Below, piece after piece: positions 55,001 to 63,759 of a stretch of 64,000 nucleotides of DNA. A program made the translations under genes and the position numbers. The notes beneath the pieces were generated by a model, which saw only the letters and a list, made by a program, of their open reading frames with translations, was not told the origin of the DNA and did not search any database. The stretch is from Epilithonimonas hungarica (GTDB lineage: Bacteria; Bacteroidota; Bacteroidia; Flavobacteriales; Weeksellaceae), in NCBI RefSeq assembly GCF_900102265.1, contig NZ_FNBH01000004.1:62001-126000 (forward strand). The letters are read 5' to 3'. Within the stretch, counting starts at the first letter, position 1. Each line of letters begins with the position of its first letter.

Positions 55001-58000
55001 ACATGGACAGTTGCCCAAACGGCAACCATTGCATCGGGAACTACAAAGATCTATCTAAGATTGAGACTTTCTAATTTAAGTCTATTTGATTTTACTACCG
55101 CTGCAAGCGGAGGCGCTACGATAGATGAAAGAAGTGTAGGGAATGGTGCTACATCTGGTGCCGTTGCTACTAATGCGCTTACTTCTCCTTTTGGAGAGGT
55201 GGAAGATTATCAATTGCCGGTTGGTCTGTATGATTTTGGAGATGCTCCAGTAGGTTATGATACGAACAGTGCTAGTACTTTTGTTCCTGCAAGACATATG
55301 GCGAATCAGTTATACACTATCGGAGCAATTGTAGACGCAGAACAAGCTGCACAAAATGTAGCTACTGGTGCTGATAACAACGGAACAAATGGTGACGGTG
55401 CAGATGAAGACGGAACAGATGTCGCTACCATTACCAGAGGAGCGCCTTTCAACTTTTTTACAAATATCAATGCGCCAGTGGCATCTAGTGCCATTGCATG
55501 GATCGATTTTAATAACGATGGTAAGTTTCAGGCTACTGAAGCAGCTTATGCTACTTCTACAGATACAACTAGTGGATACCAGACCACAACTACGGGAGCA
55601 AGCACAGTGAATTTCTGGTTTAGAGGTGCGCAAACCAGCCAAATTCCTGCGGGAGTAACCAATCTGTATGCTAGAGTAAGACTTACCGCAACTGCAGGAG
55701 CTGATGCTACTGCAACCACAGGTATTGATGAACGTTCTATAGGAGACGGAGCAGCAGGAACTACTGTTGCTACATATGGGACATATACTTTGCCTAGCTT
55801 TGGTGAAGTAGAAGATTACCGCTTTACAGTAGGAACTAACGTTTATGATTTTGGAGATGCTCCGGTAAGTTATGATATGGACAAAGATGGAACAGCTCCA
55901 TCCAACTTCAAACCGGCTAGAAATGCGGCTTCCTACAATTTGTATCTGGGAACAACTTGGGACCACGAATCTGGTCCGGCTTCTGTAACCAATCCGAATG
56001 ATGATAATAATCCTAACGGAGATGGTTCTGATGAAGATGGTATTACAGATCCTTTATATGTTAATCCGAGTGCTATTAATACCTTTACTTTAGGGGTTAA
56101 GAATTACACAGGTGCTAATGCCACATTAATGGTTTGGATTGATTTTAATAATAACGGAAGATTTGAAGTAGGCGAAAAGCAAACTGTATCTGCTCCAGTA
56201 GGAGGATATGCCCAACCAATATCTTTTACGGCAGCGCAAACTGGTGCTATTGCTACCTCAACAAACAAAGTGTATATGAGGGCAAGGTTGATACAGGCAG
56301 AAGGCGGAGTAACTCTTGGAGATAATGCTAATGCCGTAGTAGACGAATTTGCTATCGGTGATGGATTGTCTACAGGATTGTACGGATATGTCGCTCTTGG
56401 CGAGGTTGAAGACTATCAGTTGCAGGTGGTTCGTGATTTTGGAGATGTACCTGCTTCTTATGAAAATAGTAATCCTGCGTTCCAGTCTAATGGCGGAACA
56501 CCTGATGTCTATATGGGAACTGGTGTTGATTTTGAATTTGCTCCTCAAAGTGTAGCTGCCGGAGTGGATAATAATGGGACTAATGGTGACGGAACAGATG
56601 AAGATGCGTTCTCTGCACCACTGACTATTACCAGCGGAAGCCAGTTTACCATCAGGATTCCTGTAACCACAACAGGCACAACGTCCAATTTATATGGATG
56701 GATTGATTTTAATGGTGACGGAGTATTTAATGGTAATGAAGCTGCTGTGTCTACAGCTGTTACAGCCGGTCAGATGACATTAACATGGCCAGCTACCGCT
56801 GCTTCTCCAGCTGTTATTGCAGCAGGAAAAGCTTACGTAAGATTGAGACTTTCTTCTGCGGCTCTTACCAATAGTAATGCTGCAGCTCTTATAGACACCC
56901 GCAGTTATGGCGGAAGCAGTGCTTTAGGAGAGATAGAAGATTATCGATTCAATATCGTAAGCAATGTTTATGATTATGGAGATGCTCCGGCAATTTACTC
57001 CAGAAATCAGGCAGGCGTAAATGTAGAACCAAGACAGTCATTATCTGATGTATTGAGACTTGGGGCAACAATAGATATAGAATCTGCCGCAAACACAGTA
57101 GCAGATAATAACGGGACTAATGGAGACGGAACAGATGAAGACGGTATTACCACAGTAATGGCAGTGTATGAAGGAACCGCCTACTATACTGACGTAGAAG
57201 TATTCAATAATTCAGGAGCTAATAAAACGCTTTACGGATGGATTGACTTTGATAACGATGGTTATTTTGAAACTTCTGAAGTGGAAACGGTAAGTGTGCC
57301 TAGCTCTCCTACACAACAGAAGGTTCAACTAACTTGGACAAATACTTTATCAGGAACAATTCCTGTAGGAGCAACCAACGTGTATATGCGTCTTCGTATT
57401 TCAGAAGGTGCTTTAGCCGACAATGCTAATGTTTTACTGGATGAACGTTCTATAGGTGATGGCTTAACTACAGGTATATATGGAGCTGTCTTTGGCGGTG
57501 AAGTAGAAGATTATAGATTACCAGTAGCGACCACTTATGATTATGGCGATGCTCCGGTTACCTATGACGACAGCAGAAATAATGTTAATGCACCTGCAAG
57601 ACAAGCTGTCAGTAGTGCATTGTATATTGGGAATGCTGCTCCGGATTCCGAGGCAACTAAACAAACCTCAGCAACAGCAATCGGGGATGATAATAATGGG
57701 ACAGATGATGAAGATGGGGTAAAAATCTCCCCAATGTATGCAGGCGGAGGTTACGCTTATTCTGTACGTGTAAAAACATACAATAATACAGCAGGAGCTA
57801 GAACTCTTTACGGATGGGTCGATTTCAATAACGATGGCCGTTTCCAAGTTGGAGAAGCGACAACCGTATCCGTGCCTATTGCTGCAGCCCAAGGTTATGT
57901 AACTCTTAACTGGACGGCTTTGCAGAATACAATTACAGGAAGCCCAAGTAATCTAAAGTTGCGTTTGCGTTTATCTGAAGGAACTCTTACAGATTTTACG

Positions 58001-61000
58001 ACTGGAGCCCCTGGACTTTTAGTAGACGAAAGAGCCTTAGCTGACGGATTAGCTACTGGTGAATATCATGCTACAACACCTGTTATCTATAATGGTGAAG
58101 TAGAAGATCATATCATCCCTATGACGACTCAGCTTGATTATGGTGATGTTCCTGTAGATTTTGAAGAGAACTTTATAGGAGCTTCTATTCCTGCACGCCA
58201 TCGACAGGTTGAAGATCTTATGATAGGAAGCACAATTGATATTGAGAATGGTCCACAAAGTGTAACAGGCGGTTCGAATAATACCGGGACCAATGGTGAC
58301 GGTTTGGATGAAGATGGTATTGATAATACCGTTCCATTGCCTACGCTTTATTCAGGAGCAGAATATGCGACACTGATCAACGTTAAAAATAATCTTGCCA
58401 CTGCAGCAACATTGCATGCATGGATAGATTTGGATGGTAACGGAAGATTCACAAAAAGTGAATATACTTCTACTACAGTTCCGGCAAATGCGGGAGATTA
58501 TGTTAGCAAATTAAGTTGGGCTATGCCTACTTATACAAGTACAGCAAACTATACTTACATGAGGGTGCGTCTTACCAATGCTACCAGCGCCACATTTACA
58601 GATAATGACAGTACAGATAATGTGGATGAACGTTCCATAGGGGACGGGCTTGCTACAGGAGCGTATGGTACGATACCACAAAACGGCGAAGTAGAAGATT
58701 ACTACCTGCCAGCAGTGCCAAATGTAAATACTACAATAGATTGTAATAATGATGATGACCGCTTAGGCGTAGCAGATCCTTTGCAAGCCCTATTCCATGG
58801 TACTATCGTAAAACTGCGTAATTCCGAGTTTCTTGTTTTTGGAAATAGTGCAGCTGCAAATGGTACCGACCAGATGACTCCGGTAAAAGTAACCCCTGCC
58901 AACGGGTATAATTATCCCGGAGTGCCTTTGTTGCTTACGGGTGCATCTTATGTATGGAATCATCAATATATGCTGCTTTCATCTGCAGGATTATATGTAT
59001 GGGGACTAGGTAATGCTAGTGCTACTAATGCCCCTGCAGTATTTTCTGGAGGTAATAGTTTCCACCAGGTTGCATTACCTGCCGGAGTTGGCCCTGCAAG
59101 CATTCAGTTTATGGATGCAGGTATTTCTAACTCTTCTGTAGGCTCGTTGACGCTCTTGACCAAAGCAGGAGAGATTTGGGTATATTCCAATACAGTAGGA
59201 AGTAATGTACAGGGAGATGGAAATATGATCGCTACTGGATGGCATCAGGTAATGACAGATGCCGGAACACCGCTTGCCGGGATGAAAGATGTCCGTAATG
59301 TGGGAGCGTCTGCCATAGCAACAAACGGAAGCGAGTTTTATACTTGGGGTAATAATGTGTTTTTGGGAGACGGGCAAACCGCGTCCGACAAAAATTATGC
59401 AACCAAGATGACAACTCCTACCGGAATCAGCCTTCCGGTAAAACAACAGGATATTTCTCATAGTCTTTCTTCTACTTCATATTTCTTAAGAGACAGTGCC
59501 GGAAAGGTTTTTGTGTTAGGAAACAATGCTAATGGACAGTTAGGACTAGGAAATACCGTTGATTCCAAGATTTGGCGTACCATCAATTTTATGAATGAAG
59601 AGCCAAACGCTTCAGGGAATCAAACAGATGTTACGAAGCCTATCCGACCTGTTAAATGGATCGCTGCAAATAATCATGATAATAGTTATGGAACATTGCT
59701 CAATGTGATTACCGATGAAAAAAGAATCTACAGTACAGGTGAAAATGGAGGTTCTAGAAGTGGGGTAGTAAATCCAACAAGTACACAGATACTGACAGCG
59801 GTAACTATTGGGAATGGTACAGCAATGCTTCCGGGAGAGATGACCTATGTAGAAGCAGGTGGACATATATCCATAGCTGTACAAGCAGGTAGTGACCGTT
59901 TTGGTTATGTAGGGCATACCATAGATGGAAGTGATGGATGTGGAGGTTGTACAGGAACACCTACAGAATATAACTTTACCAAAACCCCAGCAATTGGGCA
60001 GGTATGTGGTAACAAGCTGCTTGATTATGGAGATCTGGATGATAGATATAATCTGGGTGATAAAGCCAGCCATGAAATTTCATACATACCGGAAGACAAC
60101 AAACTATTTTTAGGAATAGTGCCTCCGGATGCTGAAAATGGACCGCAATTTACGGTTACAGCAAGTGGCAACGATGCTTTCGGAGATGATACTACTGGAT
60201 TCCCTGATGATGAAGATGCATTAAATGCGACACATTATATACCAGCTCAACCAGCTCAACCAGCTATACCTGATAATCCTGCTACGCCTGATATAGATGA
60301 AAGTAGACCTGAAATACCTGCGCAGCCAGAAAGGCTTGAAGCATTCTTACCTGTAAAAATAGCCGGTTCAACCTATACATTAAGTATACCACTTACCAAT
60401 AATACGGGAAGCACGGCGTATCTGTATGGCTTCATCGATTGGAACTATAACGGCATCTTTGAAACAGGGGAGGCGATAGAGGTACCGGTACCTTCTTCTG
60501 TAACACAACAGACGATAGACCTTACATGGCCGGATAATCATGCCGTATGCGGAACTGAAGTTGTAAGAAGTTTTGTACGTTTACGTTTAACGACAGAGCA
60601 GTTTGTAGATGATGCCACCACGGCTGCTGACGAGCGTAGTTTCTTAGCTGCACCGGATGGAGAAGTAGAAGACTATTATGTAGATTGGACTCCGGCTGCA
60701 TGTCAGAATTTCTGCTACAAACCGGGAGCAACAACAGGAGGAGATACTCTGGATACCAAAGTAGGAATCACTTCTCTTAGCAGAGCAGGAACAGATGATC
60801 CAGATAACTGGCCAATGGTTCGTAAAGGAGGATGGATAGCTTTAGAATCCAAGACCAAAGGTTTTGTGGTGAATAGAGTCGCTTTCTCAGATGCGGACAA
60901 TGATGCTGCAACTATGGATGTACCAACAGGAATTTCTTCTGACAATTTTGTTGAGGGAATGATGGTATATGACACTACGAACAAGTGCCTTAAAATGTAT

Positions 61001-61066
61001 ACTTCCACTGATGATGGATTAACATTCGCGTGGTATTGTATCAGTACTCAGGCTTGCCCTGATTAA
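52085..61066 (+). CDS. Giant GEVED-repeat surface protein with RCC1-like region
   Basis: 2993 residues. A signal peptide (about 1-32, ending near IKSQ) is followed by a beta-sandwich ConA-like domain (about 33-245). Ten tandem modules of about 200 residues follow (about 248-2208). Each opens with DYGD, carries NNGTNGDGADEDGI, YLYGWIDFNNDGKF and DERSIGNG, and closes with GEVEDY. The DxDxDG-like loops suggest calcium binding. Residues about 2215-2610 are RCC1-like (LLTKAGEIWVYSN, FYTWGNNVFLGDGQT, FVLGNNANGQLGLGNTVDSK). An eleventh GEVED module with a Pro-rich insert follows (PAQPAQPAIPDNPATPDI), then a tail with GMMVYDTTNKCLKMYTS ending WYCISTQACPD. No type A sorting domain is seen. Likely surface adhesin or fibre. 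Confidence 0.93.
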   Translation: MKPKINFFQRHNFRLAWFVLMTFSGITTIKSQNLLTESFNYASGTTLTTANWTVLAAGTPAVNVSSGNLAYPGTLANNLGNKVSLTATGQDVLRSFTAVTLNATTPAVYASAIVNVSTAQATGDYFMSLNNNQVYIRSNGAGFSFGVLRATGTVSYESTVRSFNTNIRIVLKYEQVTGAANNIVKLYVNPPLESEPAVADASHTGTAADITSVSYVALIQGAAANAPTLDVDGITVGTTWASIASAIYDYGDVPTTYDNTKDGVYAPATHSLLTGLSLGTILPDLELAPNSVAAGADNNGTNGDGTDEDAINVSANQIRKGVPYTLSIPVTNTPVAATRYLYGWIDFNSDGKFQLEEAATVVSFSTAGSSTQTLSWTGAQTGTLATGATKLFMRVRLSDRSFINTMDATIDERSIGNGALSTGSAVDYPTVANGEVEDYQIEVVNTFDYGDVPATFENSKDGVALPALHAPVSGFNIGTLLDLESAPSNVVVGADNNGTNGDGADEDGITALTSVTPGVIYSTIVPVNIPSTLTGTKYLYGWLDLNGDGRFQLAEVASATTTAVTATNVTLSWTAAQTATIAAGTTKIYLRLRLSNLSLFDFTTVASGGATIDERSVGNGAVSAADATNALTTAFGEVEDYQLSVGLFDMGDTPISYDTSKDGVVLPAVHMALTGFMLGSVAPDVEQVPASVATGTDNNGSNGDGADEDAINVVAHKIKSSVPYILSVPINNPTAVTKYLYGWIDFNNNGKFESTEFATAMTSAVMGSSTPTLTWTAAQTATITADKLYMRLRLSNRALLDFTSGTGAADMDERSIGNGAAAAGNPANHATPVNGEVEDYQIELDNTFDYGDVPATFENNKDGVVLPALHASILGFSIGKLLDTELAPTSVASGADNNGTNGDGADEDGITTVTSVSPNVAYSINVPVNVPNALSGTKYLYGWLDFNGDGRFQLGEVAIGNVTGVGEQLSTLTWTVAQTATIASGTTKIYLRLRLSNLSLFDFTTAASGGATIDERSVGNGATSGAVATNALTSPFGEVEDYQLPVGLYDFGDAPVGYDTNSASTFVPARHMANQLYTIGAIVDAEQAAQNVATGADNNGTNGDGADEDGTDVATITRGAPFNFFTNINAPVASSAIAWIDFNNDGKFQATEAAYATSTDTTSGYQTTTTGASTVNFWFRGAQTSQIPAGVTNLYARVRLTATAGADATATTGIDERSIGDGAAGTTVATYGTYTLPSFGEVEDYRFTVGTNVYDFGDAPVSYDMDKDGTAPSNFKPARNAASYNLYLGTTWDHESGPASVTNPNDDNNPNGDGSDEDGITDPLYVNPSAINTFTLGVKNYTGANATLMVWIDFNNNGRFEVGEKQTVSAPVGGYAQPISFTAAQTGAIATSTNKVYMRARLIQAEGGVTLGDNANAVVDEFAIGDGLSTGLYGYVALGEVEDYQLQVVRDFGDVPASYENSNPAFQSNGGTPDVYMGTGVDFEFAPQSVAAGVDNNGTNGDGTDEDAFSAPLTITSGSQFTIRIPVTTTGTTSNLYGWIDFNGDGVFNGNEAAVSTAVTAGQMTLTWPATAASPAVIAAGKAYVRLRLSSAALTNSNAAALIDTRSYGGSSALGEIEDYRFNIVSNVYDYGDAPAIYSRNQAGVNVEPRQSLSDVLRLGATIDIESAANTVADNNGTNGDGTDEDGITTVMAVYEGTAYYTDVEVFNNSGANKTLYGWIDFDNDGYFETSEVETVSVPSSPTQQKVQLTWTNTLSGTIPVGATNVYMRLRISEGALADNANVLLDERSIGDGLTTGIYGAVFGGEVEDYRLPVATTYDYGDAPVTYDDSRNNVNAPARQAVSSALYIGNAAPDSEATKQTSATAIGDDNNGTDDEDGVKISPMYAGGGYAYSVRVKTYNNTAGARTLYGWVDFNNDGRFQVGEATTVSVPIAAAQGYVTLNWTALQNTITGSPSNLKLRLRLSEGTLTDFTTGAPGLLVDERALADGLATGEYHATTPVIYNGEVEDHIIPMTTQLDYGDVPVDFEENFIGASIPARHRQVEDLMIGSTIDIENGPQSVTGGSNNTGTNGDGLDEDGIDNTVPLPTLYSGAEYATLINVKNNLATAATLHAWIDLDGNGRFTKSEYTSTTVPANAGDYVSKLSWAMPTYTSTANYTYMRVRLTNATSATFTDNDSTDNVDERSIGDGLATGAYGTIPQNGEVEDYYLPAVPNVNTTIDCNNDDDRLGVADPLQALFHGTIVKLRNSEFLVFGNSAAANGTDQMTPVKVTPANGYNYPGVPLLLTGASYVWNHQYMLLSSAGLYVWGLGNASATNAPAVFSGGNSFHQVALPAGVGPASIQFMDAGISNSSVGSLTLLTKAGEIWVYSNTVGSNVQGDGNMIATGWHQVMTDAGTPLAGMKDVRNVGASAIATNGSEFYTWGNNVFLGDGQTASDKNYATKMTTPTGISLPVKQQDISHSLSSTSYFLRDSAGKVFVLGNNANGQLGLGNTVDSKIWRTINFMNEEPNASGNQTDVTKPIRPVKWIAANNHDNSYGTLLNVITDEKRIYSTGENGGSRSGVVNPTSTQILTAVTIGNGTAMLPGEMTYVEAGGHISIAVQAGSDRFGYVGHTIDGSDGCGGCTGTPTEYNFTKTPAIGQVCGNKLLDYGDLDDRYNLGDKASHEISYIPEDNKLFLGIVPPDAENGPQFTVTASGNDAFGDDTTGFPDDEDALNATHYIPAQPAQPAIPDNPATPDIDESRPEIPAQPERLEAFLPVKIAGSTYTLSIPLTNNTGSTAYLYGFIDWNYNGIFETGEAIEVPVPSSVTQQTIDLTWPDNHAVCGTEVVRSFVRLRLTTEQFVDDATTAADERSFLAAPDGEVEDYYVDWTPAACQNFCYKPGATTGGDTLDTKVGITSLSRAGTDDPDNWPMVRKGGWIALESKTKGFVVNRVAFSDADNDAATMDVPTGISSDNFVEGMMVYDTTNKCLKMYTSTDDGLTFAWYCISTQACPD
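52829..55226 (+). repeat. Tandem two-module duplication inside the giant gene
   Basis: The first four GEVED modules (boundaries at about 52829, 53422, 54027, 54622 and 55226) alternate A-B-A-B. Modules 1 and 3 share VPYxLSxPxxN and SIGNGA with NGEVEDYQIE, while modules 2 and 4 share FDYGDVPATFEN, KIYLRLRLSNLSLFDFTT and ASGGATIDERSVGNGA. The DNA of modules 2 and 4 is alike over long runs (for example around 53425 and 54625). A two-module unit of about 1.2 kb was therefore copied recently; unequal crossing-over could still change its number. Confidence 0.75.
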
Positions 61067-61092
61067 ATTAATAATAATTTGAGCTGTAAGCA

Positions 61093-61120
61093 AAAAGCAA
61101 CAGATTTTTCTGTTGCTTTT
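61093..61120 (+). terminator. Terminator after the giant gene
   Basis: Perfect 12-bp arms AAAAGCAACAGA/TCTGTTGCTTTT with the loop TTTT. It starts 26 bp after the stop codon. The T run is short, so downstream genes may get some read-through. Confidence 0.7.
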
Positions 61121-61150
61121 GCCCAAAGCTTTTAATTTAAAATTCATACA

Positions 61151-61678
61151 ATGAAAAAAATAATGATACACACAAAAAAATTGGGTCTGTTTTTTCTGGT
61201 AATGCTTTCCGGTCTGGTTTATTCTCAGGCAACTGAAGGGGCGATAGATAAAAACCCAGTATATTCTATTGAAGGTACAGGTTATCAAGAATCGGGATCG
61301 AAAAGACAGATCATCTTTTCAAATCTAAATATCGAGGGCGACAATAAAAATGAAATTACCCTGAATAACAATGAAATTACCGTAAAAAAAGATGGTATAT
61401 ACAGAATAGGCCTATCCTCAGAAATTAACAAAGGAGTGGAAAAAGAACAACAATTGAAATATTCCATTCATCTGAATAATAAGGAAGCTTTTCAGTCTGA
61501 AAAGGGAGCTCTATCTCTGGAAGGAAAATATTATTTCCAGATACAGCTGAAGAGCGGAGATACATTGAGCTTTGATGTTCTAAGTGATAAAGTGCTTAGT
61601 ACCACATCGAAAAACAATCTGTCTATAAGATTTACAGATCCTAAGCTCATCACGTTTTTTGATAATGGTCATCATTAA
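61151..61678 (+). CDS. Secreted C1q/TNF-like beta-sandwich protein
   Basis: This 175-residue protein has a signal peptide (about 1-26, LGLFFLVMLSGLVYSQ). The mature part follows the jelly-roll pattern of C1q/TNF-like domains: NNEITVKKDGIYRIGLSSEI, KYSIHLNNKEAF, LEGKYYFQIQLKSGDTLSFD and LSIRFTDPKLITFF. The fold call is by pattern only. It lies 85 bp after the giant gene and 23 bp before the next secreted gene on the same strand, so all three may belong to one surface structure. Function unknown. Confidence 0.7.
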   Translation: MKKIMIHTKKLGLFFLVMLSGLVYSQATEGAIDKNPVYSIEGTGYQESGSKRQIIFSNLNIEGDNKNEITLNNNEITVKKDGIYRIGLSSEINKGVEKEQQLKYSIHLNNKEAFQSEKGALSLEGKYYFQIQLKSGDTLSFDVLSDKVLSTTSKNNLSIRFTDPKLITFFDNGHH

Positions 61679-61701
61679 AAGTTAATTAAATAGTAACAAC
61701 A

Positions 61702-62217
61702 ATGAAAAAAATAATAACAACACTCATCTTTTTTTCTGCTATTGTCGTAAAATCTCAGGTGGCGATTGGCAAACAGAGTGTCTCCAACGCTTCTGTATCT
61801 CTGGAATTTGCAGATACAGAGAACAAGGGTTTAATCCTTCCGTATATTGAGGATAAGAATGATATTTTAGAAGACGGTACGATTTTCTATGATACGGCTG
61901 ATAAAAAAGTAAAATATAAGAAAGACGGCGGTTGGTTCGACCTTAGTTTAGATACTACAGGTGTGGTAGATCTTTCTATTCAAACATCAAAAGATGAAAA
62001 AATGACTGCTAAAACAGCCATTGGGATCAATGGAGCTACAGATACTGTAAATGGGATTCTAGTCTTGACAGATACGGACAAGGCGATGATCTTGCCTAAG
62101 GTCGCAAGCCCACATTTAAATATCATCAATCCTAGTACGGGGATGATGGTGTATGATACGACAAAAAGACAACTGGCGGTTTATAACGGTACAATGTGGA
62201 GTTTTTGGAAACCTTAA
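61702..62217 (+). CDS. Secreted protein with GMMVYDTT tail
   Basis: This 171-residue protein has a signal peptide (about 1-18, TTLIFFSAIVVKSQ). Two short beta motifs repeat: GLILPYIEDKNDILEDGTIF and later AMILPKVASPHLNIINPSTG, each followed by a YDT motif (FYDTADKKVKYKKDGGWFDL and MVYDTTKRQLAVYNGTMWSF). The same G-MMVYDTT-x-Y-x-W tail ends the giant GEVED protein. Such tails are common in Bacteroidetes secreted proteins. It is 23 bp after the C1q-like gene in the same run. Confidence 0.78.
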   Translation: MKKIITTLIFFSAIVVKSQVAIGKQSVSNASVSLEFADTENKGLILPYIEDKNDILEDGTIFYDTADKKVKYKKDGGWFDLSLDTTGVVDLSIQTSKDEKMTAKTAIGINGATDTVNGILVLTDTDKAMILPKVASPHLNIINPSTGMMVYDTTKRQLAVYNGTMWSFWKP

Positions 62218-62241
62218 TTATTAGATCTATAAACACCTCTC

Positions 62242-62290
62242 TCCGATCGGGCAATCTTTTTCATAAGCTTTGTCCCCGATCGGGGATTTT
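62242..62290 (+). terminator. Terminator of the surface-protein run
   Basis: CCGATCGGG (62243-62251) pairs with CCCGATCGG (62275-62283), followed by GGATTTT. Each arm holds the palindrome CCGATCGG. The loop is 23 nt. Confidence 0.6.
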
Positions 62291-62309
62291 AACCTAACAG
62301 AATATTCAT

Positions 62310-62543
62310 ATGATAAGGAAAAACACAGATAGTCGGTCTCCTCTTGGTATGACCAAGAAAGAAGTAGTGGAAGAATTTGGAAAAGGTCTGAATTCCTATA
62401 CTGATGATATCTGGCATTATAAGCTAAGCAAAACTTGGTGGGGACTAAAAACCATTATGTTCCTTGAATTTGAAAATAATATGGTAAGTGCCAAATATAT
62501 CAAACATGTATTTAAGGAGAACAAAAGATTACAGGAAAAATGA
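62310..62543 (+). CDS. Small BamE/SmpA-like protein
   Basis: This 77-residue protein has the SmpA/OmlA-type pattern: LGMTKKEVVEEFGKGLNSYT (helix that sets up the repeat), WHYKLSKTWWGL and TIMFLEFENNMVSAKYI. No signal peptide, unlike classical BamE lipoproteins. Its stop codon overlaps the ATG of the next gene by 4 bp (ATGA), so the two are coupled. The gene at 62995 has a similar pattern; the pair flanks the HTH gene. Function unknown. Confidence 0.6.
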   Translation: MIRKNTDSRSPLGMTKKEVVEEFGKGLNSYTDDIWHYKLSKTWWGLKTIMFLEFENNMVSAKYIKHVFKENKRLQEK

Positions 62544-62980
62544 ATGGTCATTTTAAGAACATACATATAGGCACCTTGGTAAAGCAAAGAGTAGTGGAGC
62601 TTGAGATGGATATACAGCGTATCTGTAATTTTTTCAAGTGCAGTAATGCAGAGATAGAAGAAATGTTCTTACAGGAAGAATTGAACACCGGTATTTTATT
62701 GAAATGGAGCAAATTATTGGAATACGATTTCTTCCGTTTATATACCCAGCACTTGATATTATATGCCCCGCAAGGGAATACGAATTATAATGACATATCA
62801 AGGCAAAAAAGATCCAAACTTCCACAGTTCAGGAAAAATATATATACCAAGGAAGTGATAGATTTCATTCTTGAAATGATAGAGAATGGCGAGAAGACCA
62901 AAAATCAAATATTGGAAGAATATAAGATCCCTAAAACGACTTTGTATAAATGGATAAGCAAATACAATTCAAAGAAATAA
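62540..62980 (+). CDS. Small two-HTH protein (often labelled transposase-like)
   Basis: This 146-residue protein has two helix-turn-helix parts. The N-terminal one (VVELEMDIQRICNFFKCSNA, EIEEMFLQEELNTGILLKWS, LLEYDFFRLYTQHLILY) resembles an XRE-like domain. The C-terminal one (TKNQILEEYKIPKTTLYKWI) resembles the HTH of IS-family transposase OrfA. No DDE catalytic domain exists, so a regulator is more likely than a transposase. Overlaps the preceding gene by 4 bp. The family seems frequent in Chryseobacterium (from memory). Possible regulator of the neighbouring surface-protein genes. Confidence 0.72.
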   Translation: MNGHFKNIHIGTLVKQRVVELEMDIQRICNFFKCSNAEIEEMFLQEELNTGILLKWSKLLEYDFFRLYTQHLILYAPQGNTNYNDISRQKRSKLPQFRKNIYTKEVIDFILEMIENGEKTKNQILEEYKIPKTTLYKWISKYNSKK

Positions 62981-62994
62981 TAATAGAAGAAGAT

Positions 62995-63168
62995 ATGCTG
63001 ATTGGAAGCTCTATGGAAATAATTGGATCCCTACTTGGCGAGCCAGACCGTAAAGGTCATGATGAATGGGTCTATGTCATTGATAAATATTGCTTCGGAC
63101 TTATAAAAAAAAGACTTCATCTATTCTTTTTTCAGGAAAAAGTAAGGGATTATTATCTTGGAATGTAA
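62995..63168 (+). CDS. Small BamE/SmpA-like protein
   Basis: From the ATG at 62995 it has 57 residues (MLIGSSMEIIGSLLGEPDRK, EWVYVIDKYCFGLIKKRLHL, FFFQEKVRDYYLGM). An alternative ATG at 62950 would give 72 residues but overlaps the HTH gene by 31 bp. The MLIG-EIIG-LLG-P pattern and the following strand pair resemble the SmpA-type gene at 62310. No signal peptide. Function unknown. Confidence 0.55.
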   Translation: MLIGSSMEIIGSLLGEPDRKGHDEWVYVIDKYCFGLIKKRLHLFFFQEKVRDYYLGM

Positions 63169-63334
63169 AATGAAGAATAAAGATTAGAATCGATTAAAAA
63201 AGGATAAAAATCGGAAGAGATAATACGTTTATTTTCTATCCATCAAAATCCAATTGGTTCGGTAGAAAAACCATATTACTTGCATTTCTCCATACACTAA
63301 AGTAAAATAGAATCAATTTCAAAAAATATTATGA

Positions 63335-63691
63335 ATGGGATCAAATCCGGATTATCATCGTATCTATAACGATATCATAGATAAAAAATATCCTGATAGA
63401 AAAAAAGAATGTAAAACCTTGTTAGCTAAACAAAACCTATCTATACTGGATATCATAGAACTTAACCGTAGGATCTTTGGTCTGTCCAATCGCTCCACGG
63501 AAGCATTCAATCAAAAGCATCGTTCTTATGACATATCTGCCATTCTGAAAATACTGGATTACCAGAAAGCCCACAAGTTGAATAATATACAGCTTGCACG
63601 GCATTTCAAATTGAGCAGGAATACTGTTACAAAATGGAAAAGGTTATTCTTGTCCACATCCGGGCAAGACTCTGGAAAGGAACAGATATAA
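63335..63691 (+). CDS. Small helix-turn-helix protein (often labelled transposase-like)
   Basis: This 118-residue protein has an all-helical N-terminal half (PDYHRIYNDIIDKKYPDRKK, LSILDIIELNRRIFGL) with the block QKHRSYDISAILKILDYQKA, and a clear C-terminal HTH (NIQLARHFKLSRNTVTKWKR). As in the gene at 62540 there is no DDE domain. It begins after a 166-bp spacer, so it may be its own unit. I regard it as a probable DNA-binding regulator. The family seems frequent in Chryseobacterium (from memory). Confidence 0.72.
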   Translation: MGSNPDYHRIYNDIIDKKYPDRKKECKTLLAKQNLSILDIIELNRRIFGLSNRSTEAFNQKHRSYDISAILKILDYQKAHKLNNIQLARHFKLSRNTVTKWKRLFLSTSGQDSGKEQI

Positions 63692-63759
63692 TACAAGATC
63701 GAGGCTCAATTCAATCATAAAATAGAGAGCATAAATTTTAATCACATAAAATTTTGAAT

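Noticed and set aside
55310-55966. 218-codon minus-strand frame inside the giant gene
   Set aside because: Ser/Cys/Ile-rich antisense shadow of the repeat DNA; other GEVED modules give similar antisense frames.
52829-58700. Regular tandem repeats that could suggest a CRISPR array or satellite
   Set aside because: The period is about 600 bp, the repeats are in one open reading frame, and they correspond to protein modules.
62540-63691. Small HTH genes as transposases of an insertion sequence
   Set aside because: No catalytic DDE part and no terminal inverted repeats around them were found.
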